A stretch of DNA of 31,071 nt from SVTX01 sp045588675. Lineage in GTDB: Bacteria; Bacillota; Clostridia; Oscillospirales; CAG-272. Shown one piece after another: positions 14,651 to 22,197 of the stretch. The stretch covers positions 1-31,071 of the forward strand of contig JAZNER010000056.1 in assembly GCA_045588675.1 (NCBI GenBank). The letters run 5' to 3'. Within the stretch, counting starts at the first letter, position 1, and each line of letters opens with the position of its first letter. Position numbers and translations under genes: made by a program. The notes beneath the pieces are model-generated. The model saw nothing but the letters and a program-made list of their open reading frames with translations. It was not told the DNA's origin and made no database searches.

Positions 14651-15367
14651 TTATTTTTTCTTGCGATACTCTGTCGGAGAGACGCCGTATTCGGTGCGAA
14701 ACGCCGCAGAAAATTTACTGACGCTCTCATATCCAACCGCGCGGGCAATCTCGCCGACGCTCATCTGCCCATTCAAAAGCAGCTCTGATGCCCTGCTCAT
14801 TCTATGCTCCTTGATGTGAGCCGCCACCGATTTGCCATACTCACGCTTAAAGGACACCTTCAAGCTCGTGCTGTTTAACAAAAATCTTTTTGAAAGGTCG
14901 TCAATTGTAATCCTTTTGTCAAGGTTTTCGAGCAGATACTCGTGAACCTTATTTATTGTTTCGTCAGAGGACGCTTCACAGCATTTATCTATACTTCTTT
15001 TTTGGTTATTGCACGAAAAAAGCATACAGCTCTCAATTGTCCTGTGCAAAAGCTCTCCCTCCGCGTCGTTCTTCGCCCGATAGTAAACCTCCTTGCCTAC
15101 CCTTCGGCTCTCAACAAGTCCGCCATCCTTCAAAAGCTTCAAATGGTGCGACACGGCGGGGCTTGACATACCTACAAAAGCAGAAATATTGATTACACAT
15201 TCTTCACAATGGCACAAAAGCCAATATATCCGCACTCGGCTACTGTCGGATAAAAGCTTGAAAATGTCACCCGCCGCTTGAAATTGCTCTGTTTTTTCTA
15301 TCTGACGGACAAGCACTTCATCATATTCAACATCACTATGTTTGTGCGGAAGCTTAACGCCTGACAT
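14651..15367 (-). CDS. ArsR/SmtB-AraC fusion metal-responsive regulator
   Basis: This 238-residue protein joins two DNA-binding modules. Residues ~25-105 are an ArsR/SmtB winged helix (SPAVSHHLKLLKDGGLVESR is the recognition region), with a cysteine cluster C52, C54, C57 just before it, in the place of the metal site of CadC-type sensors; histidines and acidic residues at 8-15 could complete it. Residues ~135-238 form an AraC-type double helix-turn-helix ending GVSPTEYRKK. Between them lie C114, C119, C129 and C130. It is divergent from a heavy-metal efflux module, with palindromes at both promoters. The likely job is to repress, and perhaps activate, that module in response to Zn, Cd or Pb. 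The start has GGGGGG upstream. Confidence 0.88.
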   Translation of the reverse strand: MSGVKLPHKHSDVEYDEVLVRQIEKTEQFQAAGDIFKLLSDSSRVRIYWLLCHCEECVINISAFVGMSSPAVSHHLKLLKDGGLVESRRVGKEVYYRAKNDAEGELLHRTIESCMLFSCNNQKRSIDKCCEASSDETINKVHEYLLENLDKRITIDDLSKRFLLNSTSLKVSFKREYGKSVAAHIKEHRMSRASELLLNGQMSVGEIARAVGYESVSKFSAAFRTEYGVSPTEYRKKK

Positions 15368-15394
15368 TTTTATCCCCCCTTTGCTTTTAAATCA

Positions 15395-15423
15395 ATTTTA
15401 GCACAAAAAGCAGAATTAAACAA
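15395..15423 (-). promoter_or_regulatory. Promoter of the ArsR-AraC gene with overlapping palindrome
   Basis: Leftward TTGTTT and TAAAAT are 17 bp apart. AATTAAA (15414-15420) and TTTAATT (15427-15433) form an inverted repeat with a 6-bp centre across the -35 region, a probable autoregulatory site. Confidence 0.55.
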
Positions 15424-15494
15424 GCATTTAATTGTAAACAATGCTCCAAAAGGAAATTAATTGAGCCCAAAAAGAAGCAATTATTTATAAGCGG

Positions 15495-15523
15495 TTGACT
15501 TTTTCCGTAAAGCATAATATAAT
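15495..15523 (+). promoter_or_regulatory. Promoter of the HMA/P-type ATPase operon
   Basis: TTGACT and TATAAT are 17 bp apart, about 50 bp before the HMA gene start codon. Confidence 0.85.
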
Positions 15524-15527
15524 AAGC

Positions 15528-15551
15528 TTGAACAATTAAGCAATTGTTTAA
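15528..15551. promoter_or_regulatory. ArsR/SmtB-type operator
   Basis: TTGAACAATT and AATTGTTTAA form 10-bp arms (9 of 10 matched) around AAGC, over the expected transcription start. The TGAACA core resembles sites bound by SmtB and CzrA-type metal repressors. Confidence 0.7.
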
Positions 15552-15572
15552 TCATATATCAGGAGTAAGACT

Positions 15573-15791
15573 ATGAAAAAGACCTATAAAATCGAAGTAG
15601 ATTGCGCCAACTGTGCGCTTCTTATGGAAAGAGCGTCAAAATCGGCTGAGGGCGTGATTGATGTAAGCGTCAACTTTATGACACAAAAAATGAATGTGGA
15701 ATTTGCCGAAGGCGTTGACGAAAAAAAGGTTATGAAAAATATTCTGAAGCTTTGCAGAAAGGTTGAGCCCGACTGCTTCATTGAGCTTTGA
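15573..15791 (+). CDS. Free-standing HMA heavy-metal-binding protein
   Basis: This 72-residue single HMA domain (ferredoxin-like fold) carries the metal-binding motif as DCANC with C11 and C14, in place of the commoner GMTCxxC. Proteins of this size act as metallochaperones or as detached metal-binding domains of P-type ATPases. AGGAG stands 7 nt before the ATG. It ends 22 bp before the ATPase start, and that ATPase lacks an N-terminal HMA domain, so this protein most likely hands metal to it or regulates it. Expression is under the operator at 15528-15551. Confidence 0.9.
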   Translation: MKKTYKIEVDCANCALLMERASKSAEGVIDVSVNFMTQKMNVEFAEGVDEKKVMKNILKLCRKVEPDCFIEL

Positions 15792-15813
15792 GCCTTGATT
15801 TTTGAGTTTGAGC

Positions 15814-17688
15814 ATGACTAAAAAGCAGAAAAAAATGCTACTTCGCATTATTGTAGCGACAATCCTCACTTCCCTGTCGGTAATATTTTCAAAAATCGGC
15901 TGGCTGAATGCAGCTCTGTCGCTCACCGCCTATGTTATCATTGGCTATGATATTTTGCGAAAGGCTTTTTTAGGAATAATAAACAGGCGTATTTTTGACG
16001 AGAATTTTTTAATGGCAATTGCAACGCTTGGCGCAATCGCTCTTGCAATCTATTCAAAGAGCGGAGATTATCTTGAAGCCGTTGCCGTAATGCTATTCTA
16101 CCAAATCGGCGAGCTCTTTCAGAGCATTGCCGTCGGTAAAAGCAGACGGAGCATCTCTGCCCTTATGGATATACGCCCCGATTACGCCAACATTGAAAAG
16201 GACGGAAAATTAATTCAGGTTTCGCCTGACGGGCTGGGTGTCGGCAGCTTAATTATAGTACAGCCCGGCGAAAAAATCGCGCTTGACGGCATCGTTGTAC
16301 AGGGCTCGTCAAGCCTTAACACAAGCGCCTTGACGGGAGAAAGCCTGCCGCGAGAGGTCAATGTCGGCGACGAGGTAATAAGCGGCTGTGTAAATATCGG
16401 CGGAGTGCTCACAATTCAAACAACAAAGGAATTCGGCGAGTCAACTATCTCAAAAATCCTTGACCTTGTTGAAAATGCAAGCTCTCGAAAAGCCAGAGCC
16501 GAAAGCTTTATTTCAAAATTTGCACGGGTTTATACGCCTGTGATTTGTATAAGCGCGTTAGCGCTTGCGCTTATTCCGCCGATTATAAGCCTTTGTCTTG
16601 GCGTCCCTGCCGACTTCGACATTTGGCTTTACCGCGCGCTCACCTTCCTTGTTATAAGCTGTCCCTGCGCGCTTGTCATCAGCGTTCCGCTTTCCTTTTT
16701 TGCGGGAATTGGCGGAGCTTCACGCGAGGGTATATTGATAAAGGGCTCAAACTACCTTGAAGCGCTTGCCAGAACCCGATATGTCGTTTTTGATAAAACG
16801 GGAACGCTTACTGAGGGAAATTTCGCCGTAACGACTATCCACCACAACAAAATAGAAGAGCAAAAGCTCTTGGAATACGCCGCTCTTGCCGAGAGTGCAA
16901 GCTCGCACCCCATCAGCAAAAGTCTGCAAAGAGCGTACGGCAGGGAGATTGACCGAAGTCGTGTCGGCGAAATACAGGAAATAAGCGGTCACGGAATTAT
17001 AGCGACGGTTGACGGCTTGCAAATTGCAATAGGAAACTCAAGGCTTATGCAAAAAATCGGTGTGGAATACAAGGACTGTCATCACACGGGAACTGTTACA
17101 CATATCGCAATTGCCGGGGAATATGCAGGGCATATTGTGATTTCGGACATAATTAAGAAGAATTCCGCCTCAGCTATAAGAGAGCTAAAAAAAGCAGGAA
17201 TTAAAAAGACTGCTATGCTGACGGGCGATAGCGAAGCCGTTGCAAAAGAGGTTGCAAGAGAGCTTGATTTAGACCTGTATTACAGTCAGCTACTCCCCTC
17301 AGACAAGGTGGCGGTGCTTGAGGAGCTGCTTGGAGAGAAGTCTAAAAATGAAACTCTTGTATTTGTCGGCGACGGAATTAACGACGCCCCCGTGCTTTCA
17401 CGCGCCGATATAGGAATTGCTATGGGCGCTATGGGAAGCGACGCGGCAATCGAGGCGGCTGACATTGTGCTTATGGACGACAATCCGCAAAAGCTTTCAC
17501 GGGCAATAAGGCTCTCCAAAAAATGCCTTTCTATTGTCAGTCAGAATGTTTATTTTGCAATATCGATAAAGCTTTTGTTCCTTGTTCTCGGCGCGCTTGG
17601 AATTGCAAATATGTGGCTTGCAATTTTCGCCGATGTAGGAGTTATGGTGCTGGCAATCCTCAATGCCATCAGAGCGTTGAAAGTATAA
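15814..17688 (+). CDS. cadA: P1B-type heavy-metal (Zn/Cd/Pb) efflux ATPase without HMA domain
   Basis: This 624-residue P-type ATPase shows in order: TGES in the actuator domain, the CPC metal motif in a membrane helix (near residue 283), the phosphorylation site DKTGTLTEG (near 327), the SSHP nucleotide-binding motif, MLTGDSE and GDGINDAP (near 518). A lysine in the next-to-last helix and FADVG in the last one fit the P1B-2 group that exports Zn, Cd and Pb. There is no HMA domain at the N-terminus; it is encoded separately just upstream. I choose the ATG at 15814; a TTG at 15802 in frame would add four residues. The ribosome site is poor, so translation is probably coupled to the HMA gene. 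Confidence 0.92.
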   Translation: MTKKQKKMLLRIIVATILTSLSVIFSKIGWLNAALSLTAYVIIGYDILRKAFLGIINRRIFDENFLMAIATLGAIALAIYSKSGDYLEAVAVMLFYQIGELFQSIAVGKSRRSISALMDIRPDYANIEKDGKLIQVSPDGLGVGSLIIVQPGEKIALDGIVVQGSSSLNTSALTGESLPREVNVGDEVISGCVNIGGVLTIQTTKEFGESTISKILDLVENASSRKARAESFISKFARVYTPVICISALALALIPPIISLCLGVPADFDIWLYRALTFLVISCPCALVISVPLSFFAGIGGASREGILIKGSNYLEALARTRYVVFDKTGTLTEGNFAVTTIHHNKIEEQKLLEYAALAESASSHPISKSLQRAYGREIDRSRVGEIQEISGHGIIATVDGLQIAIGNSRLMQKIGVEYKDCHHTGTVTHIAIAGEYAGHIVISDIIKKNSASAIRELKKAGIKKTAMLTGDSEAVAKEVARELDLDLYYSQLLPSDKVAVLEELLGEKSKNETLVFVGDGINDAPVLSRADIGIAMGAMGSDAAIEAADIVLMDDNPQKLSRAIRLSKKCLSIVSQNVYFAISIKLLFLVLGALGIANMWLAIFADVGVMVLAILNAIRALKV

Positions 17689-17701
17689 TTTATATAATTA
17701 C

Positions 17702-17741
17702 AAAAAGCAGCTGCGAGCTTAAGCTCGCAGCTGCCCTTTTT
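17702..17741. terminator. Bidirectional terminator between cadA and the ABC permease gene
   Basis: A perfect palindrome GCAGCTGCGAGC / GCTCGCAGCTGC (17707-17734) with A-tract before and T-tract after separates convergent genes and can end both. Confidence 0.88.
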
Positions 17742-18792
17742 ACAGAACTATTGTAAATAGCATAGGAATTAATCCGCAGGCGGTTGCAATTATATCGCTT
17801 GTTTTAAGCTTAAAGCCTCTGCGGTAAATAACATATCCTATAATCATCAGAATAAATGACAAAACCGTTATAGAGCTTGGTCCGCCATTTCCTCTGGTCA
17901 AAATAATCATACAGTATCCATAAATCGGAATCAGTGTTCTGTATCCGAACCAAGAGCTTGAAATCTCTCCCGCCTTCTCTGCTCCCTTGCGGACAAAGCT
18001 CCAGACATAGCCTACAGCCGCCGCTATTCCTATCGCTCCCCAGACAAAGAACATATATAATTGATTTTTAATCGGTACGACCGTATAGTCCCATGCGGTC
18101 GGATTATTTATTTCAATCAAGTCCTGAAAAAGAACCGTCAAATTGTTTATAGGCGCGTAAATTATGCCCCAGCTTGATATCTCGTAAGCAGTATTCCAGC
18201 TATAATGGTTGTAAACTATTTCTTCAAGGTTGCCCCTTATTTCCAAAATGTCAATTACAGTATAGCCTACAACACATAAAAGAAATATCCAAAGTAAGCA
18301 GAAAATCACTCCGTCAGCCGAGCTGTTCGCCTGCACAAAGATAAACATAAATACCGAATAAATAACGAGCCCCAACAAAACCGACAAGAAATAATATGTA
18401 AGCATATGGTGAAGCGCGAAGTAATTGGTCTTTGTGGCGAGATAGATATAGCTCCACACAAAGGTTACGGTATAAACAAACAATACCTGCACAAATCCGC
18501 TTATATAATTGGCAATTGCCATCTTCTCACGCTTGATTGGGAAGAAATAGAGCGTGTCAAGATTTCTCCTGTTATTGAAGCCTGCGAGCTCCAGAAAAGG
18601 TATCACGCTCGCAATTATGCCGAGAATAGTCGCAAGAATGTAAAGACCGCTATCGTTATACTCTGCAACGCTGCTGTCGGTCGCTTCCGAGAGCACCATC
18701 TGCGCGAGCATCACCGATAAAATCGTGAAAATCAAGGTACGAAGCATACTGCTCTCTAAGCGGTAGGATAAATATCGCTTAAAAATCTTCAT
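17740..18792 (-). CDS. ABC-2-type membrane permease
   Basis: This 350-residue multi-pass membrane protein has around eight to ten hydrophobic segments and a cytoplasmic opening MKIFKRYLSYRLESSMLRTL. The stretch RRNLDTLYFFPIKREKMAIA is typical of ABC-2 permeases in YtrC/BcrB-like exporters. It overlaps the upstream ATPase gene by 4 bases (ATGA) and must work with it. The substrate is unknown. Such regulator-ATPase-permease operons in Firmicutes often respond to cell-wall or membrane stress. Confidence 0.85.
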   Translation of the reverse strand: MKIFKRYLSYRLESSMLRTLIFTILSVMLAQMVLSEATDSSVAEYNDSGLYILATILGIIASVIPFLELAGFNNRRNLDTLYFFPIKREKMAIANYISGFVQVLFVYTVTFVWSYIYLATKTNYFALHHMLTYYFLSVLLGLVIYSVFMFIFVQANSSADGVIFCLLWIFLLCVVGYTVIDILEIRGNLEEIVYNHYSWNTAYEISSWGIIYAPINNLTVLFQDLIEINNPTAWDYTVVPIKNQLYMFFVWGAIGIAAAVGYVWSFVRKGAEKAGEISSSWFGYRTLIPIYGYCMIILTRGNGGPSSITVLSFILMIIGYVIYRRGFKLKTSDIIATACGLIPMLFTIVL

Positions 18793-19670
18793 TTTACATA
18801 CCCCCTCTTCTCAACCTCGTGGATAAAGATTTCTTCAAAATCCATAGGCATTTCTTCAAGCACGGCAGGGTTTAGCTCTTGCAGGAGATTTTTCATCTTC
18901 TCGCTGCTGCCTTCAAGCACTACGCGGACAAATCTTCCGTTTTTCTCGATAGAAGTGATCGGAAATCCCCAAAAACAGTCGTCGGAAATCTCATCCTTAA
19001 ACGCAAGCTGGAATTTGCAGAAGCGGTTTACCTTATCTGCAATATCGCCAGAGCTTGAAACGGTCATTTTGTCAATCAAGGCATAACAATCGCAAAAATC
19101 CTCCATCTCGCGCAAAGAATGGCTTGAAATAATTACCGAGGTGCCGTTTTCTTCAACAAACTCATTGATTGCCTTCTTAAAGGAAAGGCGGGAGAGAGGG
19201 TCAAGTCCGTCAAACGCCTCGTCAAGCAAGAGATACTTTGGCTTTACCGCAAGCGCCAGAGAAATATAGAGCTGACGCCTCATTCCCTTTGAAAAATTGC
19301 GCAACGGCTTTTTTTCATCAAGGCCGAAGCTATCCATAAATCTCATATAAATACTGCGGTCTATATCGGGATAAAAAACCTTATACATATTGTAAAGATT
19401 TTGTCCTGTGGTATAAATCGTAAAATAAGGGTCGTCGGGCAGGAAAAAGAGCTTCTTTCTCGCCTCTTCGCTTTTGGTGCTCTCTCCGTCAATCAGAATT
19501 TCTCCATCCTTGACATCAAATACGCCCGAAATCAATCGCAAAAGTGTAGTTTTACCCGCGCCGTTTATGCCGACAAGTCCCATAACGCTACCCTCGCGTA
19601 ATGTCAGATTGACATTTTCAAGTATTTTTTTGTCCCCTATATAATGAGTAAGCTTTTTTACCTCAATCAT
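18789..19670 (-). CDS. ABC transporter ATP-binding protein
   Basis: This 293-residue ATPase has Walker A GINGAGKTT near residue 36, the Q-loop region replaced by LPDDPYFTIY, the signature FSKGMRRQL near 132 (a form common in YtrB/BcrA-type importers and exporters), Walker B YLLLDEAFDGLD near 152 and the switch histidine in IISSHSLREME near 186. The C-terminal 90 residues form a regulatory extension. I start at 19670 (MIEVKKLTHYIGDKK) because this matches family N-termini; a TTG seven codons upstream is in frame with an AGGAGG inside it. The gene overlaps the GntR gene by 8 bases and the permease by 4. Confidence 0.9.
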   Translation of the reverse strand: MIEVKKLTHYIGDKKILENVNLTLREGSVMGLVGINGAGKTTLLRLISGVFDVKDGEILIDGESTKSEEARKKLFFLPDDPYFTIYTTGQNLYNMYKVFYPDIDRSIYMRFMDSFGLDEKKPLRNFSKGMRRQLYISLALAVKPKYLLLDEAFDGLDPLSRLSFKKAINEFVEENGTSVIISSHSLREMEDFCDCYALIDKMTVSSSGDIADKVNRFCKFQLAFKDEISDDCFWGFPITSIEKNGRFVRVVLEGSSEKMKNLLQELNPAVLEEMPMDFEEIFIHEVEKRGYVK

Positions 19671-20019
19671 TTCCTCCGTACACCTCCTCAACCCATTTTA
19701 AAACTGTTCTTTTGCTGATGCCCATGTCGCGAAAGGCATAAATTACGGCACTTTTGTCGGGCTCGGCGCTCTCGCCCTCAATTTGACCGTTATATGTGAC
19801 AAATGCTCCCTTCTTTGGCAAAGAGCAAACAAATCCGTCCTCCTCAAGCCTTGAATATGCACGCGCAATCGTATTGGGATTTACACCAAGCTCACCCGCT
19901 GCTACTCTTACTGACGGGAGCTTTTCTCCGTCCTTGATAATCCCCTGCCGTATATACTCCTTGTACTTATCGGCAATTTCAAGATACAAGTCCTGATTGC
20001 CCGTAAAGCTGAATTTCAT
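19663..20019 (-). CDS. GntR-family (YtrA subfamily) regulator
   Basis: This 118-residue protein has the GntR winged helix (residues ~10-75: IRQGIIKDGEKLPSVRVAAG, then NPNTIARAYSRLEEDGFV) and only a short helical tail, which defines the YtrA subfamily. Members repress the ABC transporter genes that follow them and are released under antibiotic or envelope stress. GGAGG lies 7 nt before the ATG. It leads the operon with the ATPase and permease, and four phased 9-bp repeats next to its -10 box are the probable binding site. Confidence 0.92.
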   Translation of the reverse strand: MKFSFTGNQDLYLEIADKYKEYIRQGIIKDGEKLPSVRVAAGELGVNPNTIARAYSRLEEDGFVCSLPKKGAFVTYNGQIEGESAEPDKSAVIYAFRDMGISKRTVLKWVEEVYGGND

Positions 20020-20044
20020 CGGGACACCTCCTTTTGTCGAAAAT

Positions 20045-20080
20045 CTGTATTAACTGTATTAATTGTCTTAACTGTATTAT
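20045..20080. promoter_or_regulatory. Four phased 9-bp repeats at the GntR operon promoter
   Basis: CTGTATTAA, CTGTATTAA, TTGTCTTAA and CTGTATTAT follow each other without gaps from 20045. The last one overlaps the -10 box. This is the probable operator of the YtrA-like regulator. Confidence 0.65.
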
Positions 20081-20104
20081 AGCATACAAACTCTACTCTG
20101 TCAA
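20076..20104 (-). promoter_or_regulatory. Promoter of the GntR-ABC operon
   Basis: Leftward TTGACA and TATAAT are 17 bp apart, a full consensus promoter. Confidence 0.88.
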
Positions 20105-20130
20105 TAGCATTTACAAAATTTTTTAAAAAA

Positions 20131-20163
20131 GCACACCGCACAGATATTTTCTGTGCGGTGTGC
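20131..20163 (-). terminator. Terminator of the 180-residue membrane protein gene
   Basis: A 14-bp perfect stem GCACACCGCACAGA and complement with a short loop is followed by TTTTTT on the leftward strand. Confidence 0.88.
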
Positions 20164-20182
20164 AGGTATCGTTTATTAAAAA

Positions 20183-20725
20183 TTATTCTTCAAGTCCGCC
20201 CGAAGCGTTTTTGATGTCCTCGCGCTTCTTTACCTTTTTATCCTTTACGGTTTTGACAATATAGCTTGTGCAGCCGACAGCGGAAAGCAGAAGGCTTATT
20301 GCAAGATCGCCATAATACTCAGGTATATCTGCTAAAAACTCATATCCAAAGCGCAGACATTCAAAATATGTAGGAACAAAATCAACAAGTCCTTCTTCAT
20401 ACCACATCTGATAGGCATTGTAAACATCTCCCGCCAGGCAGCAATACCATGCAATTACAAGCACCAAGACCGCAACGATCACCGAAATAACAATTCCGCG
20501 TGTGCTCGAACCCTTTGAGAAAAACTCATATCCCTTTATGGCGCACACAACGCCTACAAGTCCGCTTATTGCGGCAAGATAGCCTATCTGATATAAAACA
20601 TAATAAAGAATACCGCCTGCAAGTGAAAACAAAAATGCTCCGACAATTCCAAACAGTACATTTTCGTTTGCTTTAGATATTTCGTTTGCTTTAGATTGTT
20701 CGTTTACTTTAATTTGTTCGTCCAT
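20183..20725 (-). CDS. Small multi-pass membrane protein of unknown function
   Basis: I do not recognise this 180-residue protein. Residues 1-22 are hydrophilic with a small internal repeat (NEQSKANEISKANEN). Three hydrophobic segments follow (about 24-48, 50-68 and 75-98), then a loop rich in acidic and aromatic residues, a fourth segment (about 140-160) and a lysine-rich tail. The architecture resembles the many DUF4190-like small membrane proteins of Firmicutes, but I cannot assign it to a family. AGGAG stands 6 nt before the ATG. It is downstream of the phosphatase gene on the same strand, separated by about 165 bp. Confidence 0.75.
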   Translation of the reverse strand: MDEQIKVNEQSKANEISKANENVLFGIVGAFLFSLAGGILYYVLYQIGYLAAISGLVGVVCAIKGYEFFSKGSSTRGIVISVIVAVLVLVIAWYCCLAGDVYNAYQMWYEEGLVDFVPTYFECLRFGYEFLADIPEYYGDLAISLLLSAVGCTSYIVKTVKDKKVKKREDIKNASGGLEE

Positions 20726-20754
20726 TTTTTCTCCTGAAAGCTATAGCTTTAATT

Positions 20755-20781
20755 TTTATTATTGCTTCATCGTCTTCTCGC
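20755..20781 (-). repeat. Copy of the glnN 3' end (direct repeat B)
   Basis: This 27-nt stretch matches the last codons and stop of glnN (22171-22197) at 25 of 27 positions, in the same orientation. In the matching frame it reads GEKTMKQ-stop against GEMTMKQ-stop in glnN. Confidence 0.6.
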
Positions 20782-20789
20782 CATCGTAT

Positions 20790-20870
20790 TCATCGGCTGC
20801 CGTCCTCAAAAGTCGCCCAATAAACAGGAAGGCTTGCAAGAGTAAGCGCCGTTATCAGAATAAGTGACAA
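20790..20870 (-). CDS. Possible small single-span membrane peptide (uncertain)
   Basis: Directly after the phosphatase gene a frame reads IKKRIILSLILITALTLASL followed by PVYWATFEDGSR and a stop, a basic start and one hydrophobic span. No ATG or GTG is in frame; TTG at 20870 is the first usual start and would give 26 residues, and the basic residues would need an unusual upstream start. A second frame over the same DNA also stays open and ends in the glnN-like tail. The stretch could be a broken gene, so treat it as a hint only. Confidence 0.25.
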   Translation of the reverse strand: MSLILITALTLASLPVYWATFEDGSR

Positions 20871-20889
20871 AATTATTCTCTTCTTAATA

Positions 20890-22128
20890 TCACTTTATCT
20901 CCTCAAGCAAAAGATCACGGATAGTCTGAATCTCCTCCTCAGTAATACCGATAGAAAGCAGATAATTCTCGACCTTGTCGCGGAATCTCTCACCCTCGTA
21001 GTTGTTGTTTATATAGTCGTAGGTCTGCTTGATGACTTTTCTGCCTTGCTCAATGCTGACATTATCCATCGTTCCCGTCACAGAGAAGACAGACAACTCG
21101 TAATCAATCATCATATCGTTGAATTTCGCGCCAAGAAGCCCTTGGAGAAGCATAACAAGCGTTCCCGTACGGTCACGACCAAGAGAACAGTGGATATAGA
21201 TAGGATAATTGTCGGGGTCTGCGAGAACTCTGAACTCCTGTGCCATAACTGCCTTGCCCTCATCTGTGGAGATGCCTCCGGTATAATATCTTCCCGCCAT
21301 ATTGATGTAGTTTATATCATCACCTAAGGGGGAAACCTTACCTGCACCGCCCTCGCCGAACTCTCTGAGGTCAAAGTCTGTCTTGATACCAAGATAATTG
21401 CGAATAAACTCTTTGCTCTCTTCGCTGATATCCTCAAGCTTACCGCCGCGGTAAACCATTCCTTGCTTTAAACGGTAGCCATCTGTCGTCTTATATCCTC
21501 CAAAATCGCGGGTATTGCTGACACCCTCGATCTTAAGGCATCTGGGGCTTTCAGCAGTTGTGAAGCTGCGGGTGCTGACAGAGCTTGTATTTGACTCGCC
21601 GCCGTCATCGGTCAAATCGGTAGCGGTTACAAACCAATAATATTTCGTGCCTGTGTAAAGATGGCTCAAAGTCAGAGAATTTGTGTTTACAAGAAAGCTC
21701 TCTGTCGTGCCCTGAGCGAAAAGCTCGTCTGTTGAAATAAACAGCCTGTAATAATTTGCCTTTTCATCAGCCTCCCAGCTGAATGTCACGGGATTGGGAT
21801 AATAAATATCCTCGTGACGATAGTATGGGCTTGAGTCTGTCTTGCCATATCTATATGTATCCGCCCAGCCGTAAACCTCGTCGTTTGCAAGCACTATTTG
21901 TGCACTCTCTTTGGGGAAAATCATATCCTCATCCTCCTTTTCGTCGGTTTCGGGTTCGGAGAGCTCGGAATTTGAAGCCTCGCTTTCGTTAGCTTCGCTC
22001 TCAAGAGAGCTGCTTTCGTCAGATTCAACGCTCTCATTCCCTACATTAGAGGAGCTCTCGTTGTCATTCCCCACATCTGTGCAGGATACAAGTGCAAGCA
22101 ACATCACACAGGCCAGCATAATAATCAA
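20890..22128 (-). CDS. Exported lipoprotein with Fn3-like domain and tyrosine-phosphatase domain
   Basis: This protein of about 412 residues starts with a hydrophobic signal ending in the lipobox LVSC (lipidated C16), then an acidic serine/glutamate-rich spacer (17-70), a fibronectin-III-like beta domain (about 85-190; VTFSWEADEKANYYRLF, YYWFVTATD) and a Y_phosphatase3/DSP domain (about 195-412) that begins GVSNTRDFGGYKT. The catalytic CX5R loop is HCSLGRDRTG with C314 and R320. It should dephosphorylate phosphoproteins or phospholipids on the outside of the cell. The only usual starts are TTG at 22128 or ATG at 22119; the basic residues expected in the signal lie further upstream without a normal start codon. 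It follows glnN by 46 bp. Confidence 0.88.
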   Translation of the reverse strand: MIIMLACVMLLALVSCTDVGNDNESSSNVGNESVESDESSSLESEANESEASNSELSEPETDEKEDEDMIFPKESAQIVLANDEVYGWADTYRYGKTDSSPYYRHEDIYYPNPVTFSWEADEKANYYRLFISTDELFAQGTTESFLVNTNSLTLSHLYTGTKYYWFVTATDLTDDGGESNTSSVSTRSFTTAESPRCLKIEGVSNTRDFGGYKTTDGYRLKQGMVYRGGKLEDISEESKEFIRNYLGIKTDFDLREFGEGGAGKVSPLGDDINYINMAGRYYTGGISTDEGKAVMAQEFRVLADPDNYPIYIHCSLGRDRTGTLVMLLQGLLGAKFNDMMIDYELSVFSVTGTMDNVSIEQGRKVIKQTYDYINNNYEGERFRDKVENYLLSIGITEEEIQTIRDLLLEEIK

Positions 22129-22170
22129 AAATCTTCTGATAGCCTTTTCAGTCCTTTCTTATAAGCTTTG

Positions 22171-22197
22171 TTTATTATTGCTTCATTGTCATCTCGC
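22171..22197 (-). repeat. glnN 3' end (direct repeat A)
   Basis: The last codons and stop of glnN, repeated at 20755-20781 with 2 mismatches in 27. The two copies flank the phosphatase gene as direct repeats. Confidence 0.6.

Noticed and set aside
20045..20080. CRISPR-like array
   Set aside because: The 9-bp units are gapless, without spacers, and lie in a promoter; no cas gene is in the window.
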